Of a stretch of DNA of 64,000 bases, positions 27,061 to 38,630 are shown piece after piece; positions within the stretch are counted from its first letter, which is position 1, and the number at the start of each line of letters is the position of its first letter. Both the position numbers and the translations under genes were made by a program. The notes below the pieces were generated by a model. That model made no database searches. It was not told where the DNA came from and was given only the letters and a program-made list of their open reading frames with translations. The stretch is from Arenicola marina (taxonomy: Eukaryota; Annelida; Polychaeta; Arenicolidae), in the NCBI GenBank assembly GCA_964019135.1, contig OZ025248.1:13027574-13091573 (forward strand). Reading direction: 5' to 3'.

Positions 27061-27668
27061 AACGAATTGTATAACTATTTTAACAATCCTGAGGCTGTTT
27101 ACCACACCAGACTCCGCTTGGGCCTGAGCGCACTTAATGGACCTCGCAAAAGATACGGTTTTGTTAAGGATTCTACTTGTAGCAAATGTAACGGGAAATC
27201 TGAAGACGAACTTCACTATCTGTTAAAATGTCCAGAGTATGAGATGCATCGCGAAATCCTAATGTCAGATCTATCTTTTTTAAAATTGTATGGTATCAAT
27301 ATATATCCAGAAAGCAGGCATGAATTTAATATCCTTTGTGAATTGTTGCTGTTTGGTAGCCCCGAGCTGTGTTTTGAAGACAGCGTCGCTATATTTAGGG
27401 CAGTTCATTTATTTATCCGCAACTCAGCCAGGTTTTCTAGTTAAGGGTCATGGCAAACGCATTTAATTATGTATTTGGTATTTATCTGAGCTTATATTCA
27501 TGCACTTCATTTGTTGACATTACTATATTTATAGTATTACTTATTACCGTCCTTTGCTGTACATCCAATTTAGTTTTTCTTTTTTTATGTTGAGGTGAGC
27601 ATTAATATGTGTATTCGCTATTGCAAACCTCCAGAAATAAATGATGTTTAAACAAAAACAAACAAAAA
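27061..27668 (+). mobile_element. 3' end of a non-LTR retrotransposon (5'-truncated LINE)
   Basis: The forward frame 27067-27444 reads RLRLGLSALNGPRKRYGF, then a zinc-knuckle-like CSKCNGKSEDELHYLLKCPE. This is the CxxC...H...C pattern seen at the C-terminus of LINE reverse-transcriptase polyproteins (established for CR1/Jockey-like and related clades). The frame ends with a stop, followed by about 220 bp of 3' UTR and an A-rich tail (aaacaaaaacaaacaaaaaa) ending near 27668. The reverse transcriptase proper is absent upstream, so this is a 5'-truncated insertion. The last ~125 codons have no internal stop, suggesting a fairly recent copy. The exact clade is uncertain. Confidence 0.75.
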
Positions 27669-28900
27669 ATGTAGCGAGAGACATGCACGTGGTCATTGAG
27701 ATACAATACGTTGATGAAAAAATGGCATCTAAGTGAGACAGTGACCGTTATGCGAAAGGGCCAGCTGTTGCAATCTGGGGACGCCGGAATAATGGGAATA
27801 TGTGAGTCAAATAATCATATGGAGCATTTTCTTTCCTTTATGATAGATGGGCATATTGAGAGAAAACGTAAGTTTCTGCTCCGAGGAGAGAGAGAAAACA
27901 GGGGCAAAAAGGGATCACTTGGGCGGCAAATATGTGCATACCAAACTATATGTAGTGATCCCCCTCCCCCTACCTATAACTGTACGCAACTACGGATCTC
28001 GAAACAGATGTCATCACACAACTTGAGCACTTAACTGTAGAATATACAAAATCTGGCTTACATTAACCTTTAGGTACCATACCATATGTACTATCTACTT
28101 AAGCTGCCATTTTTCTGTACTGTTTCCTTTATTGTTAATAAATACATTATTTGAAAAAAATATTCTAAGACCAGGCTCTTGGTGAACGAGAGTTTCTAAT
28201 TCCTAGCATTATGTCACATCAGACGGTTTTGTGTACGTAATATTGTGTTTGTTGTTGACAGAACTGGGCTTCGTGACAGAAAGTAGGTGTTATGAGTTAC
28301 ACCTACGGCTTTGTTACAGTTGCAGAGCGCAAAGAAGATGACATATCTGCAAGAATGGAAGTGTAATAAGGTGGAGTCTCAGAAAACTATAACAATAAAT
28401 ACTAAATTACTTAAATATTAATCTAATTGCACCGAAATGAGTTTCATAAATATTTAACACGTCTATCTAATATGCCGTCATAATATTTGTCTTTAATTGT
28501 TCCCGTACTAAATACATTCATCTTCTCTTGTATATTCTTAAGTTACAGTATTACATCAAATGTATCTAACATGTGTCTTCCTTTCAAACTCATCACAGGA
28601 ATAGTGATTATTTCATTATAAATCGTTTAGCATTAAAACTATAGGTTAATGCTTCTCATGAAACCTGATCGAGGCTTTCCTTCGTCCGACACAAAATGTA
28701 GCCCATTCCCCTATGTCTAGCCATGTAACGTGTCATAGCGTACTCGTTGCATGTTCAGATAATCAAGCTTTGATAGCAATGAGGGGAAAAACTGTCATTA
28801 AAATATCCTTTGCCACCGCCTCCCACTCCATTAGGAAGCCACGCATTTACCAAAGATACCAAAGATAAACACAGAAAAACGATGCATATACATTTCTCTA
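27669..28900. other. Intergenic region with no recognisable gene
   Basis: AT-rich sequence between the LINE tail and the putative 3' UTR of the first ABHD6-like gene. One 112-codon frame at 27696-28034 has no recognisable domain. Nothing else could be supported. Confidence 0.5.
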
Positions 28901-28907
28901 TTTAAGA

Positions 28908-28913
28908 TTTATT
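28908..28913 (-). terminator. Possible polyadenylation signal of the first ABHD6-like gene
   Basis: AATAAA on the minus strand, about 425 bp downstream of the stop codon at 29338. Position and hexamer fit a poly(A) signal. Other AT-rich hexamers nearby could serve, and no transcript evidence is available. Confidence 0.35.
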
Positions 28914-29337
28914 TAGCAAAATGGTACAACAATAACGGGAAACTAGCAATACATCATGCACAATTCTGCACAGTAGCCTACATGATATCAAATATAATGA
29001 TAAATTAACGAACTTCAGCACCGGATAAAACACCGCCATCATAGATATGATATGTCCTTAAAACCCGGTGTATTCCGGCGGCGACAAAGTACATATATTT
29101 CTCAGCAGTGCACGCACCGTAATGTCTAATACAAAATTTGGGGCCAAATCTTCAGCTTTACTGGTTCAGGAACTGTTCACCGATTCATCTTAGTACATCG
29201 TATTGAACCCCGCAATACTCCTTAATCAAGCTACACGATGGTTTCCACCCCAATGTCATTTCTTGTCGTGCTTCCGGCAAGCGGAATACTTGGTTGAAAT
29301 CATATAAACTAATATCTCAACGTTAACTGCATTTAAA

Positions 29338-32300
29338 TTAGACACGTTTGCTTTTTGCTCCTCCACGGAATTCCAAAATGGCTTTGGTCATGTGAAACGG
29401 CCTGTCCATACTAATGATGTGACCGCACTTGTCCAGAATATCGACTTGCAGGCAGTTCTTCAGTTTGGACTGAAGCACCTTCGCCCCGGAGACGTGCAGT
29501 AGCTAGAGGAAATCAACATGATGTACAATAAGTTTGGTGTCAATTCTTACGCAGAGTACAACATTTCTTGTTCGAAGATGCAGCGGCGGATCCAGGTATT
29601 TGAAAAATGGAGGCGGGGGGTCCAAGCTTGCGACCGGGGAGGGGAGGGGGGGCGGCTCCTCTGAACAAAATTGCGACTGGGGGATCCACCAATGTTTTGA
29701 CGAGACCGGGAGAGGGTTGACTAAGAATGTGCGACCGGTGGGGGGGGGGGGGTCCACGCCGCCTCAGATAGCGTTCTTCCTCAAAACGGGGGAGGGGGGG
29801 TTCAAGCTTCCGATGGCCTAACTTTGACATTGAAGAACGGCATTCTTTCTCAATTAGTCCGGACACCTGGACCCCCCCCCCCCTCCCCCTTGGATCCGCC
29901 CTTGAGACGAACGTATGTGTATACAGTGGTTTGGTGTGGATTGAGTTTTGGGAAGTGGGAGGTTGGGTACATGGTTGCACACACCGGCGAACAAACAAAA
30001 ATAACCGTGACTGTCCATCTTGTTTTGCGACAAATTGTTTCATAGTAAATGTTGCTTTTTGTGCAATTGAAATGTCGCATTAAAATGACATATACAATGA
30101 AGATAATAATTGGTTTCCTTTGATCAGCAACATATATTGGCAGTAAAATTTCAGTATTATACCTTGTCCTTCTTTTCTAGAAATTTAATTATTGCGTAAC
30201 GTTAATGTGACAAGTTTACCAATGAAGCATTCCCATAGTATTTTAGATGTAGTCCGGAATAAACAACTTACATGGAGAAAACATTGCATCAACTGACCCC
30301 CGACACCGAGATGCGGAAATCAAGTCCTAAGTTTGGGGTGAATACTGACCTCGTCTTGCTTTCCCCAGATGACCTGACTGGGTGCCGAAATGTTAGCCAC
30401 TTGTTCCAAGAAGAAGGCCTGTTCTTCATGCATACACTTCGATATGACCTGAAATACTGCACAGCCGCCAAAGAAATCGAGATGAGACGCTTAACTGTGT
30501 ATAGTTTTCCTTTTTTTTTACCTTGTTTTGAAATTCCACCCTTCTGCCCTCTAATAAGAGTCCTGAACCTAAAATGTTGAACTTCGCTCATTTCGATGCG
30601 GTGTCCGCCACTGAATCAATATCATGATAAAATAACTTGAATTGATAAAACAGGTTGTTGTCTCATTAATGCCTGGTCGAAGGTGCTGTGAATGCATTCC
30701 TTAACAAATAACGCCTCTTTTGGTTTGAACGGTGCCAATAATATGCTGCGCCTAACCCTGCTGCAAACACATAATTAATACTTACACCTCTCATAGAAAT
30801 GTTGTCGGGGCAGCCTTTGTTGCAAAAGTCCTTTCATAACCTACAACGAAATCGAGGCCAAGAATACATTTGAGCTTTAATATTATCAGCATATGAGCAT
30901 AACTTTGGGTTAGTTGTTTGTATATTCAGGACAGTTTAACCACCTTTGGTCATATCGTGTCAATGGAAGAAGGAAGGGAGAGTGGCGCCATGTCCCCGTT
31001 GGTCACCCCCTACTCTCTACGAAAAAGAACATGGGATCTTTATCCTGCGACCACACAGACATGGCCACAGCGGGGCTCGAACTACCGATCCACGTGCCGT
31101 TAGGCTCTCAGGTGACCAGAGCACTCAATGCGAGCGCTCTAACCCACTGAGCCACCCGGCCGGCCCCCAAAACTTTAGGATAATGTAGCCACTTACATAT
31201 TTACGAATAAACGCATATTTAAAGATGCAACCACTCATTCAGAAGCTTCATCGATTGTATTATATGTATACCTGTTTTGAGACGGGCACTTTATCGTGAT
31301 TGAACATGCACAGAAGCAACATGACCTCCACACCAGCAAGGTCAGTCGGCAGCAGACGACATTTTCCTGCTCTCACTTCATCCTGAAACAACGTCGTCGT
31401 AGGCGTCAACACTGCAAAATAGAACAACATTTTGGTCAAACGTACAGCATAGAACAGCCTTCTTGTCACGCGTACTACGTACAGCAAACTTGTTTTAGGG
31501 CGTAGCTTGTTCTTTAGGGACAGCGATGAGGTGATGTCACATCTACTGACATGGAACTAGGAACAATACATTATGCATTTATCATGCGGGAGCTGAAGTA
31601 TAAATTACCCCCACAAAAAGTAGACCGGGGTGACATTAGCCACCGTTTTGCCGGGATCATTTCCGAACATACCTCAATCTATATTGCATATTGAGGGTGT
31701 GGATACGCTTTCATTACTTCAGCAAGTGTCGTTAACTAAGGACACTAAACCTACTCGCTGGGCAGCACAATGTGACTCTCTCTATATCAGACGGGTAACA
31801 GGCTGCGTACACTGCCGAGATAGCGCCCCCTAGCGATGTCCCGAGCAAATGAAAAGGAGCTCTGGTTAACCCAGCGGCATCGACAAACTGAAACAAAGAA
31901 AACAAGGCGAATTATGGTATATCATAAGTGTATTGTGCATGATTCGTGTGTTGTTATTTCGCCACATCATACTGAAAACGGCCAATTATCAGTATTAACT
32001 TCCACACAAGAGGCCATGACGCACGGCCATTGCTGACATGGGTGAATAGTTATAACTTCCATCCAAGAGGCCATGACCCACGGTCATTGCTGACATGGGT
32101 GAACAGTTATAACTTCCACCCAAGAGGCCATGACGCACGGCCATTGCTGACATGGGTGAACAGTTATAACTTCCACCCAAGAGGCCATGACGCACGGCCA
32201 TTGCTGACATGGGTGAACAGTTATCACTTTCACCCAACTGCCCCCTCACCCACACTACACGCCAACAGCTAACAAAGAACCGTTGAAATATTATGGTGAT

Positions 32301-35300
32301 CCTTCCTTTATAAAACGCTACCCGTTTAGACACGGACCTCTTTCAAGCACCGACTGAGGCCGATCAGACTGATGTCCTCCTTGTCGTCAGGGAGATCCGT
32401 CTCGCCGTGGCCAATCAGATCCACGATTACTAGGTGAATATCACGCGGTAACTTCTGCAATCGTCAAGTCACACAATACATGAGTATTTCCTGTACCTGA
32501 TATCAACACAGATATATACAAGGCGCGAATATAGCCTGCATGGCGGAACCAAAGGAGGGCCAACCAGCACCCCCACCCCCCCCCTCCTCCTTCTAAGTTC
32601 GAAATTTATAGGATCCGACCCTGGCCTGGATACGCTCACATCCTTCGATAAGGTCATGGGTACGGTAGACGGTATTGGTGACACCGCTACCACGACATGG
32701 AAAGGTATTCTTTAAAGTGTGTGTATATATGAAGGCCGTCTTGTTCTGCATATTATCATTGGAAAATAGTTCTTATAGCAATATTTAGATGTAAATGCCT
32801 CTTAAGATGCATTGAACATAGAATGTATTTTACCAACATAAACCATGATTGCATGTGTTCAAAATTGGTACCTGTGCTACAGCCAGATACATGTCTTTGT
32901 TGGCGGAAAAGCCATGAATCATCAGAAGACTGGGGGATCCTGTCTTGGGGCGCCCCCTTTCGAGATAACTGTAGTTGTATTTCTTGGCCTTCACGTTGCG
33001 TTTTTTCAAACCTACCCTCCAGTAAGCGATTCTGAAAGTCACATTATTCGGGTCGTTTCAATTGAATACATTTTGCAAGGCCACATTGGCCGGTCAGACG
33101 AGAACATTGCGCTGAAGATATGTGATGGACGTGTAACGCCCAGAACATGGTACTACAGCTGCACCTATGTGCTAAACATTCAAAGATAAAAGCATTGTAC
33201 TAAAGCTACAACCACGTGCTAAACGTTTAAAAGTTACAGCATTGTACAAAATCCCCAACCACGTGCTAAACGCGTAAAAGTTACAGCAATGTACTAAAGC
33301 TACAACCACGTGCTAAACGCGTAAAAGTTACAGCATTGTACAAAAGCTCCAACCACGTGCTAAACGCGTAAAAGTTACAGCAATGTACTAAATCTCCAAC
33401 CACGTGCTAAACGCGTAAAAGTTACAGCATTGTACTAAAGCTACAATCACGGGCTAAGCGTTTAAAAGTTACAGCATTGTACTAAAGCTATAACCACGTG
33501 CTGGACGTTTAAAAGTTACAGCATTGTACTAAAGCTATAACCACGTGCTGGACGTTTAGAAGTTACAGCATTGTACAAAAGCTCCAACCACGTGCTAAAC
33601 GCGTAAAAGTTACAGCATTGTACAAAAGCTCCAACCACGTGCTAAACACGTAAAAGTTACAGCATTGTACCAAAGCTCCAACCACGTGCTAAACGCGTAA
33701 AAGTTACAGCAATGTACTAAAGCTACAACCACGTGCTAAACGCGTAAAACTTACAGCATTGTACAAAAGCTCCAACCACGTGCTAAACGCGTAAAAGTTA
33801 CAGCATTGTACTAAAGCTACAATCACGGGCTAAGCGTTTAAAAGTTACAGCATTGTACTAAAGCTATAACCACGTGCTGGACGTTTAAAAGTTACAGCAT
33901 TGTACTAAAGCTATAACCACGTGCTGAACGTTTAGAAGTTACAGCATTGTACTAAAGCTATAACCACGTGCTGGACGTTTAAACCCAATATCATACAAAG
34001 AATAGAGCATTTTCGGGACGTTCAAGGGCAAGAAGCCTTGTGAAGACCGAATCCAGCATTGATTGAAAATGTGATAAAAAAAAAGAATTCAGATAAACTT
34101 GAATTATGGTATACATACATGGATCACTGGTCTGTATACATGGATCAGTGGTCTATATACATGACTCAGTGGTCTATATACATGGCTCAGTGGTCTATAT
34201 ACATGGCTCACTGGTCTATATACATGGCTCAGTGGTCTATATACATGGCTCAGTTGTCTATATACACGGATCAGTGGTCTATATACATGTATCAGTGGTC
34301 TGTATACATGGATCAGTGGTCTATATACACGGATCGGTGGTCTATATACATGGATCAGTGGTCTATGGACATGGATCAGAGGTCTGTATACATGGACCAG
34401 TGGTCTATATACATGGATCAGTGGTCTATATACATGGATCAGTGGTCTATAGACATGGATCAGAGGTCTGTATTCATGGATCAGTGGTCTATATACACCG
34501 ATCAGTGGTCTATATACATGGCTCACTGGTCTATATACATGGATCAGTGGTCTATATACACGGATCAGTGGTCTATATACATGGATCAGTGGTATATATA
34601 CACGGATCAGTGGTCTATATACATGGCTCAGTTGTCTATATACACGGATCAGTGATCTATATACACGGATCAGTGGTCTATATACACGGATCAGTGGTCT
34701 ATATACATGGATCAGTGGTCTATATACATGGCTCACTGGTCTATATACATGGCTCAGTGGTCTATATACATGGCTCAGTTGTCTATATACACGGATCAGT
34801 GATCTATATACACGGATCAGTGGTCTATATACACCGATCAGTGGTCTATATACACGGATCAGTGGTCTATATACATGGATCAGTGGTCGATATACATGGC
34901 TCACTGGTCTATATACATGGCTCAGTGGTCTATATACATGGCTCAGTTGTCTATATACACGGATCAGTGATCTATATACACGGATCAGTGGTCTATATAT
35001 ACCGATCAGTGGTCTATATACACGGATCAGTGGTCTATATACATGGATCAGTGATCTATATACATGGCTCACTGGTCTATATACATGTACCAGTGGTCTG
35101 TATACATGGATCAGTGGTCTATATACACGGATCGGTGGTCTATATACATGGATCAGTGGTCTATGGACATGGATCAGAGGTCTGTATACATGGATCAGTG
35201 GTCTATATACATGGATCAGTGGTCTATATACATGGATCAGTGGTCTATAGACATGGATCAGAGGTCTGTATTCATGGATCAGTGGTCTATATACACCGAT

Positions 35301-35756
35301 CAGTGGTCTATATACATGGCTCACTGGTCTATATACATGGATCAGTGGTCTATATACACGGATCAGTGGTCTATATACATGGATCAGTGGTATATATACA
35401 CGGATCAGTGGTCTGTATACATGGCTCAGTGGTCTATATACACGGATCAGTGGTCTATATACATGGCTCAGTGGTCTATATACATGGATCAGTGGTCTAT
35501 ATACACGGATCAGTGGTCTATATACATGGCTCAGTGGTCTATATACACGGATCAGTGGTCCATAGACATGGATCAGTGATTACAGATCAAGTGATTACAG
35601 CAATCAGTGTTTGTGGATGAAGGTGGGACGTAAGGCTTACTTGGTGAGATGGTAAAGTACGAATCCGGGATGTTCCATCCAGAAATAGTATGCCAGACCC
35701 AGCACCGCCAGCACACCGGCCCCAGGAATGCTCACGTACATGGGTATGGTTGTCAT
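29338..35756 (-). CDS. ABHD6-like monoacylglycerol lipase, copy A (8 exons, 330 aa)
   Basis: Assembled on the minus strand from eight exons with AG/GT borders and matching phases: 35756-35641, 33031-32872, 32454-32338, 31887-31755, 31411-31272, 30840-30786, 30456-30350 and 29502-29338 (stop TAA). The total is 993 bp, 330 residues (human ABHD6 is 337). The N-terminus is a signal-anchor-like hydrophobic segment (about residues 8-25). It is followed by an alpha/beta hydrolase fold with oxyanion motif HGFSANKDMY, nucleophile elbow GTSLGG (Ser149), acid WGKQD (Asp275) and base CGH (His304), all near the human positions 148/278/306. By family it is a membrane-bound serine hydrolase acting on 2-arachidonoylglycerol and related monoacylglycerols and lysolipids, active side facing the cytosol. 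A tttag acceptor just upstream (35811) suggests a 5' UTR intron. It lies tandem to copy B, whose exons 2, 3, 4 and 6 have identical lengths. Substrate choice is inferred from family only. Confidence 0.9.
29581..29904. mobile_element. MITE with CAGYGGCGGATCCAGG-type ends, intron 7 of copy A
   Basis: The left end reads cagcggcggatccagg and the right end reads ccttggatccgcccttg, the inverted complement with a few mismatches. The 324-bp interior is rich in G runs on the left and C runs on the right, so the element folds back. No clear target duplication was seen. The terminal motif is shared with the element at 63671-63814. It has no coding potential of its own. Confidence 0.65.
30960..31165 (-). 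mobile_element. tRNA-derived SINE in intron 5 of copy A
   Basis: On the minus strand the head reads ggccgggtggctcagtggg, matching an RNA polymerase III A box. About 60 bp on it reads ggtagttcgagccccgct, matching a B box. The tRNA-like head has a long variable region and mismatched acceptor ends, and is followed by a non-tRNA body (tgtgtggtcgcaggataaag). That makes it a SINE and not a tRNA gene. It lies between exons 6 and 5 and in the same orientation as the host gene. Confidence 0.75.
31997..32235. repeat. 57-bp minisatellite, four copies, intron 3 of copy A
   Basis: Four near-identical 57-bp units (aacttccacccaagaggcca, then tgacgcacggccattgctga and catgggtgaacagttat) lie between exons 4 and 3. 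The period is a multiple of three, which gives a spurious minus-strand frame (MSAMAVRHGLLGGSYNCSP). It contains no exon. Confidence 0.9.
33165..33985. repeat. 47-bp minisatellite with an E-box in most units, intron 1 of copy A
   Basis: About 17 copies of a 47-bp unit containing aaccacgtgctaaacgcgta, then aaagttacagcattgtactaaagcta. Most units keep the palindrome CACGTG; two read cacgggct. A further variation is aaacgcgt versus ggacgttt. A second-level duplication is visible, because the order of variants at about 33440-33560 recurs at 33820-33940. Confidence 0.9.
34095..35580. repeat. 21-bp minisatellite, intron 1 of copy A
   Basis: About 70 copies of a 21-bp unit, tatacatggatcagtggtct plus a, with variants acatggctca and acacggatca. 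The array ends about 60 bp before the exon 1 donor at 35641. The period is a multiple of three, so the long open frames on both strands (WSIYMDQ, VVYIHGS, RPLIHVY) come from the repeat. Larger duplicated blocks are evident: 34270-34560 recurs at about 35080-35370. Confidence 0.95.
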
Positions 35757-37860
35757 GGTTATGGTAATGAGTGTTAGACTGCCACACGAAAATCTATAGC
35801 CGCGGAAGACACCTAAAAGGAAAATATCATTTCGTCAACAACAAAAATACGCATCATTTATGTTAAGAACAATTAGATAGATATAGTTTAAGGTGTTCGG
35901 GGCATAACATGGCATGGTGCTAGGCATATCTTATGATCTGTTATATTGTATTCCTGTTGATAAGGCTATATATACGGTATACACAGAATAAAAACCATTT
36001 ACGTATTTGTACGAATATAAAATATTCAATAGTACAATCAAGCAAACTATGACACTGTCTACAAATACCTTTAGATATTTGTGTGCCTATCCCGGAGCAG
36101 CTTGACTGTAATGTAGGAGAACCGTAGAGGTGTCGCCCCCATCCAGCTGGACGAGTCCTTTCAATACGTCATTCGATGGGCGGCGCTCCAGCCCGGGTGA
36201 CTTGCTTACTGCAGGGTATCGTCGAGATTCCCGGCGAGCGGGGTAAGACGGTATCACATTAACTGTAGCTGATGTCTAGACTCAGTCGAAGCCAACACGG
36301 CCTCGACGATAGGGCATTCGTACTAGTTATATTTAAAGTATTCAGGGTAATAATACGTACGCATTTTGAAAAATTATATCAATTTGGATTTTCGCAGCAG
36401 ATGGATAAATAAATAATGGGCTGTTTTGTTGTGATCCTATCTGGAAGAGATTAGTCCTTTGTGGTTATTTTTTGTTATTTTTTGTGTTTGTTTTGTGATT
36501 TTAATTTTGTCATACTGTCTGGTGAGGTTTAAATGATATATTGTCTCTGTCTGGTGATTGTATGATGTCTATTTATATCAATAAAGAAATCATAATACGT
36601 ACGCAAGAGGTCCCGGGGTTCCACCCGCTCCCCCCCCCCTTTTTGAGCGAGGATATCCAATACAAAAGGCATGCTACCTCAGGTGGTGACTTCCTAATTA
36701 GTGCCCTTCGGTGTTATCCAACACCTCCCTTACCGGTCGTAGCAATTTTCTATGGAACCCCCTTTCAAAATCTTGGATCAGCACTTAGATCGACACACAA
36801 ACGAAATACCCCCCTCAGCTCTGGTGATAGTGACCTCCCGGCCATCCCCCAGTTAGCCCAGCGCTTGAGTGGTACTTGCTATGTCCGCCCTGGACTTTTC
36901 GACGCTGGCGATAACGCGGTCTAGAGTGTGTGGACCTGAGGGGTCGAGTGTTGCACCAGGGTGAGTATATGACTAGGCTTACAGAGCAATGTCAGGTCGA
37001 CTAACTGGGACAGCAGAAAAAGAATCATTGCTATATAAATCGATGTGTATTGCTCAGGTGTTGTTGTATAATCTGCATTAGTCGTAATCAACGGAAAGGA
37101 AGAACGAAAAAAAGGACAACTTCGTGTGGATACCTCGTGTAAAGCTATATGTACCTGCACATGACTAATTCGTGCGCGCAACATTTTATTGATTGGCACT
37201 TTTTTGTTTTTAAATATTCCAGTGAAGTCGCCCTGTGGCCAAGCGGTATTTGGCCGGTGATCGGTGCCTGCCCCCCCCCCCCTACAAATAAAGGTCGATC
37301 TACGTTTGTTTATATCTCTTTTTTGGTATAAAATATGAGAACCGTTGGGACAGGTAAGAGATGGCATTCCACCTTCAGACGATAATGTAATGTTTCTCGG
37401 TCACTCAGTAGAGATATACGCGATATTCCTTGGCTTGGGATCTCCTAAGGCTCGAGACGTTTCCCTTGTGTTATTGCTATGCCAAGTCTGCAGTTATTTA
37501 AAAAAAAAAAAAACTTCTAAAAACAACGATTTTAATCACGGAGATATCCTTTGGAGCCCCAGCCCGGTCAGCCGGTATTTTCGGAATATCACACGGTCAT
37601 ACAAATCATATCTAGCTATTGTATGTTGGTAATCGCTGAACTTTTGTAACTCATGTACTGGGGAGTGCGGAAGGAAATTTGATGACTTGTCTCCATTATT
37701 ACGTAGAACAGGGACCGGATTTGCAACAAACTTCATAATAATAATCGGCGTATTGTCACATTAAAACAAAATTACATTCAATAAATTTCAAAGGCTTATT
37801 TTTGCTCGAATAATATGCAAATAAAAAAACTCGAAAACACGAACGAGTGAAATAAATTCT
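35757..37860. other. Spacer between the two ABHD6-like genes
   Basis: About 2.1 kb upstream of copy A and downstream of copy B's likely poly(A) site. No gene is recognised. A C/G-run containing patch (36600-36790) and another at about 37200-37320 look like degenerate inverted-repeat elements, but their ends could not be fixed. Copy A's promoter should lie just upstream of about 35811. No TATA box in a convincing position was identified. Confidence 0.5.
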
Positions 37861-37864
37861 CATG

Positions 37865-37870
37865 TTTATT
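37865..37870 (-). terminator. Possible polyadenylation signal of the second ABHD6-like gene
   Basis: AATAAA on the minus strand about 765 bp downstream of the stop at 38631, in AT-rich sequence. Position and hexamer fit, but no transcript evidence is available. Confidence 0.3.
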
Positions 37871-38630
37871 CAAAATCAAGTCACGATAATACGGAACACG
37901 CCGCGAATTAGTCACATCTCATTGACATGTGCAGGAGACGCGCGCAGGCAAATCACGCGAAACAACGGTAACGTTCCTCGCCAAACTTTTCACTTCAGCT
38001 TCAGTATTTCACCGAGACCAAGAGTACTGAGGACTTTCATTCATGTTTTCTTAAAATATAATCTAGACAAGTTTTTCTCTATATAATACGTACAAAAATG
38101 CACCTAAGATATAAATACAGAAGACACACGTCGCATAATTATCACAGTGGTGGTCAAAATGAAGGCGGTGACGTCATAGCGGCGAAAATGACGTCATCTT
38201 GTTCTATACTCTAAACAGCACACGACCGGCTACTATCGTTGTCCACCACATGACAGTAAACTGTTCCAACAACTATTGTTCATTTGTTTCCCTCTTCTGC
38301 GGAATGTTTATACTCACTGAAGGAACGTGACAAAGACTTTAAGACGATACAGCCACACACGCTGAAAGCTGCAGCACTCATATATATGTAAAGGTCCCTT
38401 TCTTTCCGAGCAAACAGCCCGATAGACAGTTTTATCATTTTATTAAGCAATAACAACTTCATTTTCCTCAATAACGCACCAATATGCTTCACATTCGCTC
38501 ACACGACATTAATTTGCATTATCATTTTATCACGTAACAGTTATGTTTTATGATATTTTAAATTATCTAAACACCATACTATCAACAGATACTGATCCAA
38601 TGGAACTAACAAGCCCTAAAAGTCTTCCTA

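Noticed and set aside
30960..31165. Functional tRNA gene
   Set aside because: A and B boxes are present, but the acceptor ends do not pair, the variable region is too long and a SINE body follows.
31500..32337. Copy A lacking the nucleophile exon
   Set aside because: First suspected because no long frame covers it. Careful reading of the minus strand found exon 4 at 31887-31755 with GTSLGG, correct phase and splice sites.
34104..35620. ORFs with VVYIHGS, WSIYMDQ and RPLIHVY repeats
   Set aside because: They are phases of the 21-bp intronic minisatellite.
37200..37290. tRNA-like stretch (tggccaagcggtatttgg)
   Set aside because: Only a loose A-box resemblance. No B box or cloverleaf.
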